A stretch of 64,000 nt of DNA from assembly GCF_006538325.1 (NCBI RefSeq), contig NZ_BJKK01000001.1:434001-498000 (forward strand). Direction: 5' to 3'. The notes below the pieces were generated by a model. The model was given only the letters and a program-made list of their open reading frames with translations, was not told the origin of the DNA and made no database searches. This document shows, piece after piece, positions 47,632-57,324 of this stretch. This DNA is from Alteromonas sp. KUL42 (lineage in GTDB: Bacteria > Pseudomonadota > Gammaproteobacteria > Enterobacterales > Alteromonadaceae). Both the position numbers and the translations under genes were made by a program. The first letter of the stretch is position 1. Every line of letters begins with the position of its first letter.

Positions 47632-49227
47632 TTATACGTCGAATTGATTCATTGTGTTGTCTTCACCAGACGCTTTAAGTGCACCTTCACCAGAGAAGTA
47701 TTCTTTGTGTGTGTCACCTAAGTCAGAACCAGCCATTGCTTGGTGCTTAACGCATGCAAGGCCTTGACGAATCTCTTGACGTTGAACGCCGCGAACGTAT
47801 GCAAGCATGCCTTCTTCACCGAAGTAGCCTTTTGCCAAGTTGTCTGTAGACAATGCAGCAGTATGGTAAGTCGGCAGAGTAATAAGGTGATGGAAAATAC
47901 CCGCTTCACGCGCAGCGTCTGCTTGGAAGCTCTTAATTTTCTCATCTGCTGCCGCAGCCAACTCACTATCGTCGTAATCGGCTGACATAAGCTTCGCACG
48001 GTCATATGCAGATACATCTTTACCTTCTTCAGTCCATGCATCAAATACTTGCTGACGGAAGTTAAGCGTCCAGTTAAACGATGGAGAGTTGTTGTACACA
48101 AGTTTGGCATTCGGTATTTGCTCGCGGATAGCATTAACCATCTCTGCAATTTGGCCAACGTGAGGTTTTTCAGTTTCAATCCACAGTAGATCTGCACCGT
48201 GCTTAAGTGATGTTACGCAATCAAGTACAACGCGGTCAAAACCTGTGTTGTCTTTGAAACGGAACAAACCGTTAGGAAGACGCTCTGGTTTAACCAGCTG
48301 ACCACCTTGCTTCAGCACTAGGTCGCCTTCGCTTAAGTCGTCAGCGCCAGCAACAGGCGTAGTTTTAAGGAACGCGTTGTATTGCGCTGCTAAGTCACCC
48401 TCAGACGTTGATACTGGGATCTTTTGGGTAAGGCCAGCACCTAGCGAGTCTGTACGAGCAACAATTACACCTTCGTCAACACCAAGTTCAAGGAATGCAT
48501 AGCGAACAGCGTTAATTTTAGCTAGGAAATCTTCATGTGGAACCGTTACTTTACCGTCTTGGTGACCACATTGCTTCGCATCTGATACTTGGTTTTCAAT
48601 TTGAATACAGCATGCACCAGCTTCAATCATTTGCTTAGCAAGAAGGTAAGTTGCTTCTTCGTTACCAAAACCGGCGTCGATGTCGGCAATAATTGGAACA
48701 ACGTGAGTTTCATAGTTATCGATTTCAGCCTGGATAGCCGCTACGTCACCACCGTTTTTCTTTGCTTCGTCTAGCTTGTGGAAAAGGTCCCCTAGCTCAC
48801 GAGCATCAGCTTGACGTAAGAAGGTGTATAGTTCTTCGATTAGCGCTGAAACAGACGTTTTCTCATGCATAGATTGGTCTGGAAGAGGGCCAAACTCTGA
48901 ACGAAGCGCCGCTACCATCCAACCTGAAAGGTACAAGTAACTTTTATTTGTTGTGCCTTGATGTTTCTTAACCGAAAGCATTTTTTGTTGGCCTACAAAA
49001 CCGTGCCAGCAGCCTAAAGACTGAGTGTACTGAGACGAATCTGCGTCATATTCTGCCATGTCTTTGCGCATGATGCTTGCTGTGTAGCGAGCGATATCCA
49101 AACCTGTCTTAAAACGGTTTTGAATTTTCATACGGGCAGCGAACTCTGGGTTGATACCTTCCCAAGTTCCGTTTTGTGCTGCTTTTAATGTGGCGAAGTT
49201 ATCAATGTCTTGTTGATATTGCGACAT
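47632..49227 (-). CDS. aceA: Isocitrate lyase (531-residue class)
   Basis: A cytoplasmic enzyme that splits isocitrate into glyoxylate and succinate, the first glyoxylate-shunt step. The active-site motif KQCGHQDGK (218-226, Cys220) and the IADIDAGFGNEEATYLLAK and CIQIENQVSDA segments identify it. At 531 residues it is the longer class known from Pseudomonas-type bacteria, not the 434-residue E. coli type. The C terminus (EDNTMNQFDV) is well conserved in that class. It has its own terminator and a long upstream gap and is thus probably a single-gene unit. Confidence 0.96.
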   Translation of the reverse strand: MSQYQQDIDNFATLKAAQNGTWEGINPEFAARMKIQNRFKTGLDIARYTASIMRKDMAEYDADSSQYTQSLGCWHGFVGQQKMLSVKKHQGTTNKSYLYLSGWMVAALRSEFGPLPDQSMHEKTSVSALIEELYTFLRQADARELGDLFHKLDEAKKNGGDVAAIQAEIDNYETHVVPIIADIDAGFGNEEATYLLAKQMIEAGACCIQIENQVSDAKQCGHQDGKVTVPHEDFLAKINAVRYAFLELGVDEGVIVARTDSLGAGLTQKIPVSTSEGDLAAQYNAFLKTTPVAGADDLSEGDLVLKQGGQLVKPERLPNGLFRFKDNTGFDRVVLDCVTSLKHGADLLWIETEKPHVGQIAEMVNAIREQIPNAKLVYNNSPSFNWTLNFRQQVFDAWTEEGKDVSAYDRAKLMSADYDDSELAAAADEKIKSFQADAAREAGIFHHLITLPTYHTAALSTDNLAKGYFGEEGMLAYVRGVQRQEIRQGLACVKHQAMAGSDLGDTHKEYFSGEGALKASGEDNTMNQFDV

Positions 49228-49670
49228 GAGCGTCTCTCCCGACTATAATAATTAATATGCTTGATGTTACGTAATTAGACGTTATTAGCGATTACGCTGT
49301 AGGGCGTTCCCGTTAGTTCCATTTCATCCTAGTGCGAGATTTAGAATAATAGAAATATATATATTTCATTGTGGTTATTTATTTGGTGAATGCGTGTTTA
49401 AGGGAATAGGCAATGGATAATTGGTTGCTGACACGATGCCCGTGCGTTTTTACGTTGCTGTTAACACTAGGCAGAGTTTTTAGTTAGTGCTGGAAATTGG
49501 AAAATTAATGGGCCTTTTTAGCAAAAAGGGGAATAGCCTTAAAAAACATACTAATGTAGATTGAACAGGTGGCACATTGGGTGAAGATACCAGTAATCAG
49601 TGGTCATTTAGAACAAGAATACTGGCGAATTTTTGGCGTAAGTAAATGAAAAAAGACAAAAGTGAACATT
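49228..49670. other. Divergent control region between isocitrate lyase and cheV
   Basis: About 440 bases without a gene, holding the promoters of two divergent genes. A perfect 7-base inverted repeat with a 3-base loop lies at 49514-49530 (CCTTTTT, AGC, AAAAAGG). No convincing -35/-10 pair was found. Confidence 0.5.
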
Positions 49671-50624
49671 ATGAGTAACAGCGTACTATCATCGGTCGAT
49701 CAAAGGACAAAGCTGGTTGGTGAAAATAGGTTAGAACTTTTGATGTTTCAATTGGGGACACGCCACACTTTCGCAATGAATGTATTCAAAATCAAGGAAG
49801 TGATAAATATTCCTAAATTGAATATTATGCCCGGCTCACACAGTAACTTAAAAGGTGTGATGAACTACCGAGGAAAATCAATACCCATCATAGATTTACG
49901 CCAAGCAATCAAAATGCGCAGTGCGGTAGCTGAGGATTTCGCCAAGAATATAATTATCACCGAGTACAACCGAAGTGTGCAGGGCTTTATTATTGGTGAA
50001 GTAAAAACCATTGTTAATATGTCGTGGAGCGATATTCAACCTCCACCAAAGGGGATTGGAAAAACAAATTATCTAACCGCTATAACTCAGGTGAATAGTG
50101 AGGGTAAATCTGAGCTGGTGGAGATCATTGATGTTGAAAAAGTACTGGCAGAGATTATCGATTATGACATTACGATTTCTCAAGAAGTGCTTGATGATGA
50201 CATTGTTTCGCACTTTAAAGACAAAAAAATATTGATTGTTGATGACTCCGCCACGGCAAGAAAGCAAATTAGAGACACATTAGAGCAACTGGGTGTTACC
50301 ATTATTGAACGTAAGAATGGTGCTGAAGCCTTATTGTTGTTACAAAAATGGGCAGGTGAGGGGAAGAGACCTTCAGATGTAATCTTACTTATGTTTACCG
50401 ATGCTGAAATGCCTGAAATGGATGGGTATCGATTGACGGCAGAAGTGCGAAATGACCCTCGAATGGAAGACTTATTCATCGCGCTTAACACATCGTTAAG
50501 CGGCAGCTTTAACGATGCAATGGTTGAGAAAGTAGGTTGTAATCGGTTTATTTCTAAGTTTCAACCCGATATGTTAGTTGATGTAGCGCAGCAAAGATTA
50601 CGAGAATATCTTGCCGAAAAATAA
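49671..50624 (+). CDS. cheV: Chemotaxis protein CheV (CheW domain plus receiver domain)
   Basis: A 317-residue coupling protein. The N-terminal CheW-like domain includes LLMFQLGTRHTFAMNVFKIKE and NYRGKSIPIIDLR. The C-terminal receiver domain shows ILIVDDSATARK (acidic pair), the phosphoacceptor Asp in TDAEMPEMDGY, the Thr in NTSLSG and the Lys in SKF. It links chemoreceptors to CheA and may aid adaptation through phosphorylation. The ATG at 49671 is preferred over a GTG three codons earlier. No other chemotaxis gene lies next to it. Confidence 0.93.
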   Translation: MSNSVLSSVDQRTKLVGENRLELLMFQLGTRHTFAMNVFKIKEVINIPKLNIMPGSHSNLKGVMNYRGKSIPIIDLRQAIKMRSAVAEDFAKNIIITEYNRSVQGFIIGEVKTIVNMSWSDIQPPPKGIGKTNYLTAITQVNSEGKSELVEIIDVEKVLAEIIDYDITISQEVLDDDIVSHFKDKKILIVDDSATARKQIRDTLEQLGVTIIERKNGAEALLLLQKWAGEGKRPSDVILLMFTDAEMPEMDGYRLTAEVRNDPRMEDLFIALNTSLSGSFNDAMVEKVGCNRFISKFQPDMLVDVAQQRLREYLAEK

Positions 50625-50771
50625 ACGGTTTTTAGGTCTAGAGTATTTTATCGGAATACTTTGAGGATAAAGTCTGGCTGTTTTACACTATACCCCATAA
50701 AGACTCTTTTTGTGCCTATCTGTACGTGTATTTGCCAGCTGGGCGTTACCTTCAAACTCAGGGAAGTTTAG

Positions 50772-52253
50772 ATGATTAGAAAATTTGTTCGCACCTCATT
50801 GGTTAGTTGTGCGTCAGTGGCGTTGTTAGCTAGCTGTGGTATTACAGAAGAAGCCGCAAAACTTGTTTCAAGTAATCAATCACACGAAAATAATTCTACT
50901 CGTGTTCCTAAAAACATCATCATGGTTGTTGCTGACGGTATGGGCCCAGCGTATACCACTGCCTATAGAAATTTTGTCGATAATCCTAACACCCCAGAAA
51001 TTGAGCGCGTCGTATTTGACGATATATTAGTGGGAAATGCGTCAACCTATCCTGCACCTGTGTCAGGATACGTTACTGATTCAGCCGCTGCAGCAACCGC
51101 GCTTGCAACGGGTGTGAAATCTTATAACGGTGCTATTGGGGTAAATGCTAATAAGCAACCGGTAAACTCCGTTATGTATCACGCAAAGATGAAGGGCATG
51201 AGAACAGGTCTAGCGGTGACATCACAGATTGTTCACGCCACACCTGCATCTTACATTGCGCACAACGAGAGTCGCAAAAATTACAACGAAATAGCTGAAG
51301 ACTTTTATGATGTTCGTGCAAATGGAGAGTTCGTTGCTGATGTCATGTTAGGTGGTGGTACGTCTTACTTTGAGCGCGAAGATCGCGATATTTTGGCCCA
51401 ATTTATTGATGCAGGTTACGAGTATGCGGATTCTTATAATCGTCTAGCGTCTGTTCCGGCGGGTAGCAATGTTATCGGTTTATTTGCACCAGTAGCGCTT
51501 CCGGCAGTGCTTGACGACAAGCGAAAGAATCGTCTTGAGTACCTTGCTCAACACGCCATAAAGCACCTAGAAAATGATAACGGCTTTTTCCTTCTCATCG
51601 AAGCAAGTCAAGTTGATTGGGCAGGACATGCTAACGATATTGGTTCTGTTGTAGCTGAAATGCACGACCTCGCTATAACCATGGAATATCTGCGCGGTTA
51701 TGTGGAATCTAACCCAGATACTTTGGTTATCCTGACAGCAGACCATAGCACTGGTGGCTTGACCCTAGGCGCGAATGGCGAATATCGATGGAGTCCAAAG
51801 TTCCTTGAGAATATGTCAGCTTCAGCGATGACCATAGCCCTTGGCATGAAAAAAGAAGAGAAACCTGGTGAATATGTTGCAACACAATTAGGTTTATCAT
51901 TGACCGATGAGGAACTTGCAACATTAGACAGTGTTGCCAACCAAGATGAAGAAGCCCGTTTTCGGGCGATAACGGCGTTTCTCGATACAAAAACGAATAC
52001 AGGATGGACGACCAGTGGTCACACTGGTGTAGATGTTGAAGTGTTTGCTTTTGGGGCTGGTTATCAAAGTCTTATGGGACAAATTGATAACACAGACATA
52101 GCAAAGACAATTTTTTCTTTTATTGATAAAAAACAACCTCAAAAAAAGAAGGTTGAGGCACAAAGAGCAAAGAGCAATATAGAGTTTACTTCTGATGAGG
52201 AAAAGACAGACTCAAAGCTATGTGACTTCAAGGAAGATTGGCGTTGTAACTAA
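50772..52253 (+). CDS. Alkaline phosphatase family lipoprotein
   Basis: A 493-residue phosphomonoesterase of the PhoA-like family. The N terminus is a lipoprotein signal (lipobox LLASC, Cys22). Metal and active-site residues include Asp55 in VVADGMGPA, the nucleophile Ser104 in VTDSAAAATA and the His/Asp set in ASQVDWAGHANDIG and LTADHSTGG, with SGHTGVDVEVFA near the C terminus. It releases phosphate at the cell surface or in the periplasm. No clear Pho box was seen upstream. A terminator follows. Confidence 0.93.
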   Translation: MIRKFVRTSLVSCASVALLASCGITEEAAKLVSSNQSHENNSTRVPKNIIMVVADGMGPAYTTAYRNFVDNPNTPEIERVVFDDILVGNASTYPAPVSGYVTDSAAAATALATGVKSYNGAIGVNANKQPVNSVMYHAKMKGMRTGLAVTSQIVHATPASYIAHNESRKNYNEIAEDFYDVRANGEFVADVMLGGGTSYFEREDRDILAQFIDAGYEYADSYNRLASVPAGSNVIGLFAPVALPAVLDDKRKNRLEYLAQHAIKHLENDNGFFLLIEASQVDWAGHANDIGSVVAEMHDLAITMEYLRGYVESNPDTLVILTADHSTGGLTLGANGEYRWSPKFLENMSASAMTIALGMKKEEKPGEYVATQLGLSLTDEELATLDSVANQDEEARFRAITAFLDTKTNTGWTTSGHTGVDVEVFAFGAGYQSLMGQIDNTDIAKTIFSFIDKKQPQKKKVEAQRAKSNIEFTSDEEKTDSKLCDFKEDWRCN

Positions 52254-52289
52254 TGCTTAAGCTTTCACTAGTTTAGTTTTCGATGAAAA

Positions 52290-52312
52290 GCGCCCAAATG
52301 GCGCGTTTTTTT
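52290..52312 (+). terminator. Rho-independent terminator of alkaline phosphatase gene
   Basis: GCGCC at 52290-52294 and GGCGC at 52300-52304 form a hairpin with loop CAAAT, followed by seven T (52306-52312). It lies about 37 bases after the alkaline phosphatase stop. Confidence 0.88.
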
Positions 52313-52497
52313 GTTAACAAAAAAAAGCGATGCGAAGTCTGTTTACACAGAATTTATTAGCGATAATTGTGTCGGATTACTTTACATTTTATACCTAATG
52401 CTCTTTTAAGTAGCTATTTTCCAAATAAAAATTTATTGGTGTGGATTGTGCTAGGCATAGTGATCATTAAATTATTTTGATTGCCGAAGTACAAATA

Positions 52498-53466
52498 ATG
52501 AAAAGAAAGTTTGCAGGCTTAGTTGTTGCACTATTTACGGTAAGCACAGCTTACGCAGGGGTGATACGACACGATGTTAGCGACAATCGATATCGTGCAC
52601 TTGCCCAACAGTCGCAGTTCGACCCAGTAGGAGATCTCTTATATTCAACTAACGGAGGTCGTTATCGTTGCTCTGGTACGTTAATATCGAGCGAGTTTGT
52701 TTTAACCGCCGCGCATTGTCTTGATGATAATTCTACAACCAATGTACAATTTTCTGTTGGTGGTACCGCTTACAACGCACTTTCTTGGTTTGTACATCAA
52801 AGCTGGGATCCATTCGCCTCAGGTCATTTGTTTACAGGGTGGGATATTGCTCTACTCAAATTAGACCAATCCGTTTCAAACGTTCAAGCCGCGACATTAT
52901 ATGAAGAAACAAATGAAATAGGTCAAATTGGCACACATGTCGGGTTTGGTGCCTCTGGTACAGGTTTAACGGGTGACGTGACCTCATCAGGAAAAAAAAG
53001 AGCAGGCGAGAATGAAGTCGATGAGGTTAACTTTAATGACGAAGGGCACGACCGAATTTTGTGGACAGATTTTGACGCTCCAGCGGGTACTCAACCCGAA
53101 GATGGAAATGGCTTGTTTAATAGTGCTCTTTATCTGCAAAATCCGGTAAATGCACTCAAAGGCCGTCAATCAGGTACTGCCCTTGACCTTGAGTATGCAA
53201 TTGGTAGCGGTGACAGCGGTGGAGGTTTTTTCATTTATGAAAATGATGAATGGTACTTAGCTGGAGTGCATTCTTTCACCGCATCTATCGATGCGAGCGG
53301 CGCTGATTCTACTTATGGTGATTTTAGTGGTTCTACGCGCGTTTCGTCTTTTATTGACTGGATTAGTGATACGCAGGCTTTGATGACAGTCGTATCTACA
53401 CCGAATACTGCGTTAATATTATTTGGCGTTTCTATTCTGTTGTTAAGACGAAGGCGATTAGTTTGA
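52498..53466 (+). CDS. Secreted trypsin-like serine protease with divergent PEP-CTERM-like C-terminal sorting tail
   Basis: A 322-residue S1 family protease. The ATG at 52498 gives a clean signal peptide (residues 1-20, ending AYA). The catalytic triad is His73 (TAAHCLDD), Asp116 (GWDIALLKL) and Ser240 (GSGDSGGGF). The last 25 residues form a sorting-type tail: a short STPNT motif (300-304), a hydrophobic helix (ALILFGVSILLL) and an RRRR cluster (317-320). This has the tripartite layout of PEP-CTERM signals, but the usual Pro-Glu-Pro is replaced. It is a candidate substrate of the exosortase A encoded at 8057-9544. It is a single-gene unit with its own hairpin downstream. Confidence 0.88.
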   Translation: MKRKFAGLVVALFTVSTAYAGVIRHDVSDNRYRALAQQSQFDPVGDLLYSTNGGRYRCSGTLISSEFVLTAAHCLDDNSTTNVQFSVGGTAYNALSWFVHQSWDPFASGHLFTGWDIALLKLDQSVSNVQAATLYEETNEIGQIGTHVGFGASGTGLTGDVTSSGKKRAGENEVDEVNFNDEGHDRILWTDFDAPAGTQPEDGNGLFNSALYLQNPVNALKGRQSGTALDLEYAIGSGDSGGGFFIYENDEWYLAGVHSFTASIDASGADSTYGDFSGSTRVSSFIDWISDTQALMTVVSTPNTALILFGVSILLLRRRRLV

Positions 53467-53488
53467 TAAATGCTGAATTGGGAGTTAT

Positions 53489-53522
53489 GGCAGTCACTTT
53501 AATTTGACTGCCGTATGTTTTT
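53489..53522 (+). terminator. Probable terminator of the trypsin-like protease gene
   Basis: GGCAGTCA at 53489-53496 pairs exactly with TGACTGCC at 53505-53512; a T5 run (53518-53522) follows after five bases. The spacing before the T run makes it a moderate candidate. Confidence 0.65.
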
Positions 53523-53642
53523 GAGAGAGCGTTGGATTTTGTGAAACAAACTACGCAAGTCGTATTCACTTAAGAACCTTCTTACTATACAGCTGTCGTG
53601 CAAAGCATTAGTGCTACCTTAAATTTGTCAGACTATACCGTA

Positions 53643-54344
53643 TTATTGATTAATAAAATTATCGAGCTCTTCTCCAGTTATCTTCTTAATTTGCGCAAAT
53701 AAATACCACAGTGCTGCAATAAGCAAAATCATACTGGGGATCACAATAACGGGGTAACTCAATGCCGTCATTCTACCTAACTCTTCAGTGTATGCTGTGG
53801 TACCTGGCTCGCTCACTAAAATAACTTTTGCCAATATGTAGTTAAGCGCAGAAGATAAGAAAAATGAACTAGCTACTATGTAAGAGCTAACTGCTATTTT
53901 CTTCTTAAACTCAGCCTGCTTGCCTTTTGCATCAAGAACCGCATTTAAGTGAGGCCAATTGATTATTTGATCGTTTAATATGAGCATTTTCACTAACGGC
54001 TTGTTTGAATATTGTGTAACTAACACAGCAATGCCAATAATGCCCGGTATGGCAGCTTCTTTTATGGCAATGTACTCTGCTGGTAGTTTCAATAGGCTAA
54101 ACCCACCAGTTAACAAGACACTAATGATGCCTAAAATTGAAAAGCCATTAACTTTACCTGAGCTTTTTAAATCCCATAGACCATAGCCAATGGGAAAGCT
54201 CAGTGCAGCAACAATACTCCAAGCTGGGCCAAGGTAATCTTCAGAGCTGGCATAGCTCATAAGTACGACAGGAATGACAATATTGAATGCGAGGTTTCCA
54301 AAGAAGCCTTGGTTTTTTTGTGTAGGTTGCTGAACTGCTGACAT
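53643..54344 (-). CDS. VC0807-like multi-pass membrane protein
   Basis: A 233-residue protein with about six hydrophobic segments. FNIVIPVVLMSY, ALSFPIGYGLWDL, LGIISVLLTGGFSLL and AIKEAAIPGIIGI match the VC0807-type membrane family, whose function is not established. It is the last gene of the minus-strand group and lies about 60 bases after the rhomboid gene. It may or may not share their transcript. Confidence 0.75.
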   Translation of the reverse strand: MSAVQQPTQKNQGFFGNLAFNIVIPVVLMSYASSEDYLGPAWSIVAALSFPIGYGLWDLKSSGKVNGFSILGIISVLLTGGFSLLKLPAEYIAIKEAAIPGIIGIAVLVTQYSNKPLVKMLILNDQIINWPHLNAVLDAKGKQAEFKKKIAVSSYIVASSFFLSSALNYILAKVILVSEPGTTAYTEELGRMTALSYPVIVIPSMILLIAALWYLFAQIKKITGEELDNFINQ

Positions 54345-54405
54345 AGATTATTTACGACATGATTTTTTTGACATTATGTTATGACGCTAATTATACGGAA
54401 ACTGG

Positions 54406-54945
54406 CTAGCGTGCCCAGTACCATGCGGCAATTAAACCACCCAGAAAGCCAAATAGGTGATATTCAAAGGAAATAAATTTTGATGTGGGAAGTACGCCGA
54501 CTAGCATTCCGCCGTAAAGTGCTGCAACCACTAGTGAAATAAGCAAATAACGTATTTTTTTGCTGCGAAAGCCCGCCAAAACAAGAAAGCCAAAGTAGCC
54601 GTACACCATACCACTTGCCCCAATATGCGTAGCGGTTCTACCAAATAGCCATACACCGAGACCACCAACAATAAGTGCACAAAGTGTGGCAATGACAAAA
54701 GTTCGCTTACCCCATTGCATGGTTAACCACATGAAAAGTAATAGAGGGATAAGGTTAGCCATTAAATGGGTGGGTGTGCCATGTAAAAATGGTGCAGTGA
54801 AAATATAAGGTAAATGCGCTAACGAGCGGGGCACTACGCCAAATTGATTGAGAAAATTACCCGTTAATAAATTGGCGACCTCGATAACAATGAGCAATGC
54901 GCCTAGGGTTAACAGTACTCTCAATTGAAAAGAAAGGGGCTTCAT
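54406..54945 (-). CDS. Rhomboid family intramembrane serine protease
   Basis: A 179-residue, six-helix membrane protease. The catalytic serine is in GASGMVYGY and the histidine in FEYHLFGFLGG. HGTPTHLMANLIPLLLF corresponds to the conserved HxxxN region of the second helix. Such enzymes cleave membrane-anchored substrates within the bilayer. The start ATG at 54945 follows AAGGAA. It lies 33 bases after the glutathionylspermidine-synthase-like gene. Its sequence does not look like the rhombosortase subgroup. Confidence 0.88.
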   Translation of the reverse strand: MKPLSFQLRVLLTLGALLIVIEVANLLTGNFLNQFGVVPRSLAHLPYIFTAPFLHGTPTHLMANLIPLLLFMWLTMQWGKRTFVIATLCALIVGGLGVWLFGRTATHIGASGMVYGYFGFLVLAGFRSKKIRYLLISLVVAALYGGMLVGVLPTSKFISFEYHLFGFLGGLIAAWYWAR

Positions 54946-54978
54946 GTAGGTTCCTTAGCTACGACTAAATACTACTGC

Positions 54979-56145
54979 TTAAAGAATAATATGCGGTAGG
55001 TAACGAGAAAGATCTTGCGTGATAGCCGATTTGTCTTCCCTTACTGAAATACCTGCGGGCATATCGTCTACTAACCAACTACCTATTAATGTGTGATTGC
55101 CGTCAAATACGGGAAGTGGAGCAAACGATTGAACCACAAAGCCTTCTTCTCCATAAGGGCCTGAACTGAGTACATTTTCATTCCCATCAGTGAGCATTGA
55201 AATATTGGCACCCTCACGTGAAAATATCGGCTTTTTGATCCACTTTCCAGAAAGACTATTTTTATCCATGTCATCGGAAAAGTAGGCAGGGAGCAGGTTA
55301 GGGTGACCACTGAAGCGCTTCCACAACTGGGGCAAAAGGGCTTTGTTAGAAATGACTGATTTCCATGACGGCTCTAGCCAATTAACGCTCGCTTCATCAA
55401 GTGCATTACCAAACTCTTCGCGCAGCATAAATTCCCAAGGGTACAGCTTAAAACAATCTGTGATAGGCGAGTTTTGTAAGTCGGTAAAAACACCAGTATC
55501 GGCAAGGCCAATATCTTCAATAAAAACAAAGTCGGCAGTAAGACCGGCTTCGCTCGCACAGTCTTGTAAGTATTGAACGGTACCTCTGTCTTCTACTGTG
55601 TCTTTACAGCAGGTCATGTGAAGTTGGCTAATATTGTAATGCAGGGCTATTTCTCGAAAGCGGTGAACTAACTTCTCTTGTAAGCTATTAAACTGGTCAG
55701 CATGTCGAGGGAGCATACCTGTATCAACGTTTTGCTCTAACCAAAGCCACTGCCAGAACCCTGATTCGTATAAGCTTGTTGGTGTATCTGCATTGTTTTC
55801 TAAAAGCTTAGCTGGGCTTTTGCCGTCATATACTAAGTCTAGTCGCGAATACAAACTAGGGTCTCGCTGTTCCCAGCTAGTTCGAATACGATCCCAATGT
55901 GCTTGAGGAATGCAGAAACGCGTGAGTAACTCTTCACTATTGATCACTTCATCGGCAACCGCCAAACACATTTGATGAAGCTCGGCGGTGGGGTCTTCAA
56001 TGTCGTTTTCTATTTGCTTAAGCGAAAATTGGTAGTAAGCACTTTCATCCCAGTACGGCTCGCCGTACATCGTATGAAAGTGAAAACCATATTCATTGGC
56101 CAGCGACTGCCAGTTTCTCCTCGGCTGGCATGGCACTCTAAACAT
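54979..56145 (-). CDS. yjfC: Glutathionylspermidine synthase-like ATP-grasp protein (YjfC/YgiC family)
   Basis: A 388-residue ATP-grasp amidoligase homologue of the C-terminal half of glutathionylspermidine synthase. Family segments include [61 protein letters not shown] and the ATP-binding [12 protein letters not shown]. It lacks the N-terminal amidase domain of the full enzyme, so it should form, not hydrolyse, an amide bond; the true substrate is unknown. The ATG at 56145 is preferred over a TTG at 56160. It starts two bases after the YjfM-like stop, so the two are tightly linked. Confidence 0.92.
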   Translation of the reverse strand: MFRVPCQPRRNWQSLANEYGFHFHTMYGEPYWDESAYYQFSLKQIENDIEDPTAELHQMCLAVADEVINSEELLTRFCIPQAHWDRIRTSWEQRDPSLYSRLDLVYDGKSPAKLLENNADTPTSLYESGFWQWLWLEQNVDTGMLPRHADQFNSLQEKLVHRFREIALHYNISQLHMTCCKDTVEDRGTVQYLQDCASEAGLTADFVFIEDIGLADTGVFTDLQNSPITDCFKLYPWEFMLREEFGNALDEASVNWLEPSWKSVISNKALLPQLWKRFSGHPNLLPAYFSDDMDKNSLSGKWIKKPIFSREGANISMLTDGNENVLSSGPYGEEGFVVQSFAPLPVFDGNHTLIGSWLVDDMPAGISVREDKSAITQDLSRYLPHIIL

Positions 56146-56147
56146 GC

Positions 56148-56882
56148 TTAGCTGCCCCAACTTCCTGAACGGCTACTACTGCCCCATGAGGATTTTGCTC
56201 TTACGCTACTACCAAATCCACCGCGCTTTATCGTGCGGTTGACGGTAGGTTTGGGCTTAAAAGCATCTTTACTTACCCGGTAGTTTCGCTTTCGAATATC
56301 CCCATCGAATACGTACCCATCAGCGGTTATCCAGCGAGAACGAAAAGGCGAATTATAAGAATATGAGGTATACAGCGGTTGAGAATAGTAGCGACTAGGC
56401 GAGAGTAAAGAGCTCACCATGTAACCTGCCATGAACGGCATAAAAAAGCTGCCTGAACCATTATCTACAGAGCGACATTGGTTTGGCCCGAATTCGTATT
56501 CACAGTCGTATTCTGTAGAAAACCGTGGACTTGTGCGCATAGCCTCGTCAACTGCCGTTTGATATGCCGCTTCGCATCGCTCTAGCGCGTCGGGAAAGTC
56601 TTGTTGGCAGTCTTCAATTGACGTATATATTTTGGCTTCTTCTTTATCACCACCGCAGGCTGTCAACATAACGCTGGCTACTCCCAGCGCGAGTGGCTTG
56701 ATGCGAAACGCTTTGCGCATACTCAGCAGGTTTATACTTTGGCTGCGTTTGCGCTTTCCTTGGCGAGTTGGTTCACAAAACGTTTCAGGTGACTTTTTGC
56801 AATCAGTGGAATCCGCTTCGGTTAGCGTGTTGTTTGTCAAACCACTGGGCGCGTTGTCTGATGAAGAATTGAAGTCGGTCAT
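56148..56882 (-). CDS. yjfM: YjfM/YgiB-like DUF1190 lipoprotein with long N-terminal extension
   Basis: A 244-residue protein. Residues 43-76 ([11 protein letters not shown] through VMLTAC) match the normal start of YgiB/YjfM lipoproteins, with a lipobox Cys at about residue 76. The next part has Cys pairs ([32 protein letters not shown]), and a serine/glycine-rich tail ends the protein. An AAGGAGG site six bases before the ATG at 56882 supports this start, giving an extra 42 or so hydrophilic residues before the signal. It is coupled to the YjfC-like gene. Its role is unknown. Confidence 0.88.
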   Translation of the reverse strand: MTDFNSSSDNAPSGLTNNTLTEADSTDCKKSPETFCEPTRQGKRKRSQSINLLSMRKAFRIKPLALGVASVMLTACGGDKEEAKIYTSIEDCQQDFPDALERCEAAYQTAVDEAMRTSPRFSTEYDCEYEFGPNQCRSVDNGSGSFFMPFMAGYMVSSLLSPSRYYSQPLYTSYSYNSPFRSRWITADGYVFDGDIRKRNYRVSKDAFKPKPTVNRTIKRGGFGSSVRAKSSWGSSSRSGSWGS

Positions 56883-56892
56883 GGCGGCCTCC

Positions 56893-57309
56893 TTAATAGG
56901 TCATACACGCTGCATTTAGCATGCCTACTGAAATAGACATGCTTGCTAACATCACACCAGCCGAAACTTCGTTATTGTTAATACGTTCAGCAATGGTAGG
57001 TAGGAAGCTAAAGCGTAAAATAGCGAACGCCAACGACTGCGCAACTAACGCCACAAGAGCCCAAATACCAAAGTCAATCACAGTTACAGAGTTGGAAGCA
57101 GCACTGCCCAAGGCAATTGAAAAACCAATGATTGCGCCGCCAAAACCAATCGCAGCAGCGACATTTTTATCCTCTTTAACTAGCTTCCATTCATCATGGG
57201 GAGTTACTAAGGCGTAAACCAATTTGAAAACAAACAAAAAAACGATAGACAAGCCGAAGTACATAGCAAAGCTGCCAAGGCCTGCGAGAGATTGCAAGAT
57301 AGTTTCCAT
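56893..57309 (-). CDS. yjfL: YjfL-like DUF350 membrane protein
   Basis: A 138-residue protein with four hydrophobic helices, of the DUF350 (UPF0719) family. SIVFLFVFKLVYALVTPHDE, NVAAAIGFGGAIIGFSIALG and SAGVMLASMSISVGMLNAA are the recognisable segments. The start follows AAGGAA. It lies 10 bases before the YjfM-like gene and 15 after YjfK-like. DUF350 proteins commonly accompany PspA and YjfC homologues; their function is not known. Confidence 0.9.
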   Translation of the reverse strand: METILQSLAGLGSFAMYFGLSIVFLFVFKLVYALVTPHDEWKLVKEDKNVAAAIGFGGAIIGFSIALGSAASNSVTVIDFGIWALVALVAQSLAFAILRFSFLPTIAERINNNEVSAGVMLASMSISVGMLNAACMTY

Positions 57310-57324
57310 GTGAGTTCCTTTGTT

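Noticed and set aside
49514..49530. Hairpin CCTTTTT-AGC-AAAAAGG as a terminator
   Set aside because: It lies in a promoter region upstream of cheV with no T tail and no gene ending there.
50642..50660. Short inverted repeat AGTATT/AATACT downstream of cheV as a terminator
   Set aside because: The stem is AT-only and no T run follows.
50625..50771. Pho box upstream of the alkaline phosphatase gene
   Set aside because: No repeat resembling the Pho box consensus was found by eye.
54406..54945. Rhomboid gene near a secreted trypsin-like protease, suggesting a rhombosortase/GlyGly-CTERM pair
   Set aside because: The protease tail has a STPNT-helix-RRRR layout without a glycine-rich motif, and the rhomboid looks like an ordinary family member located in a different operon.
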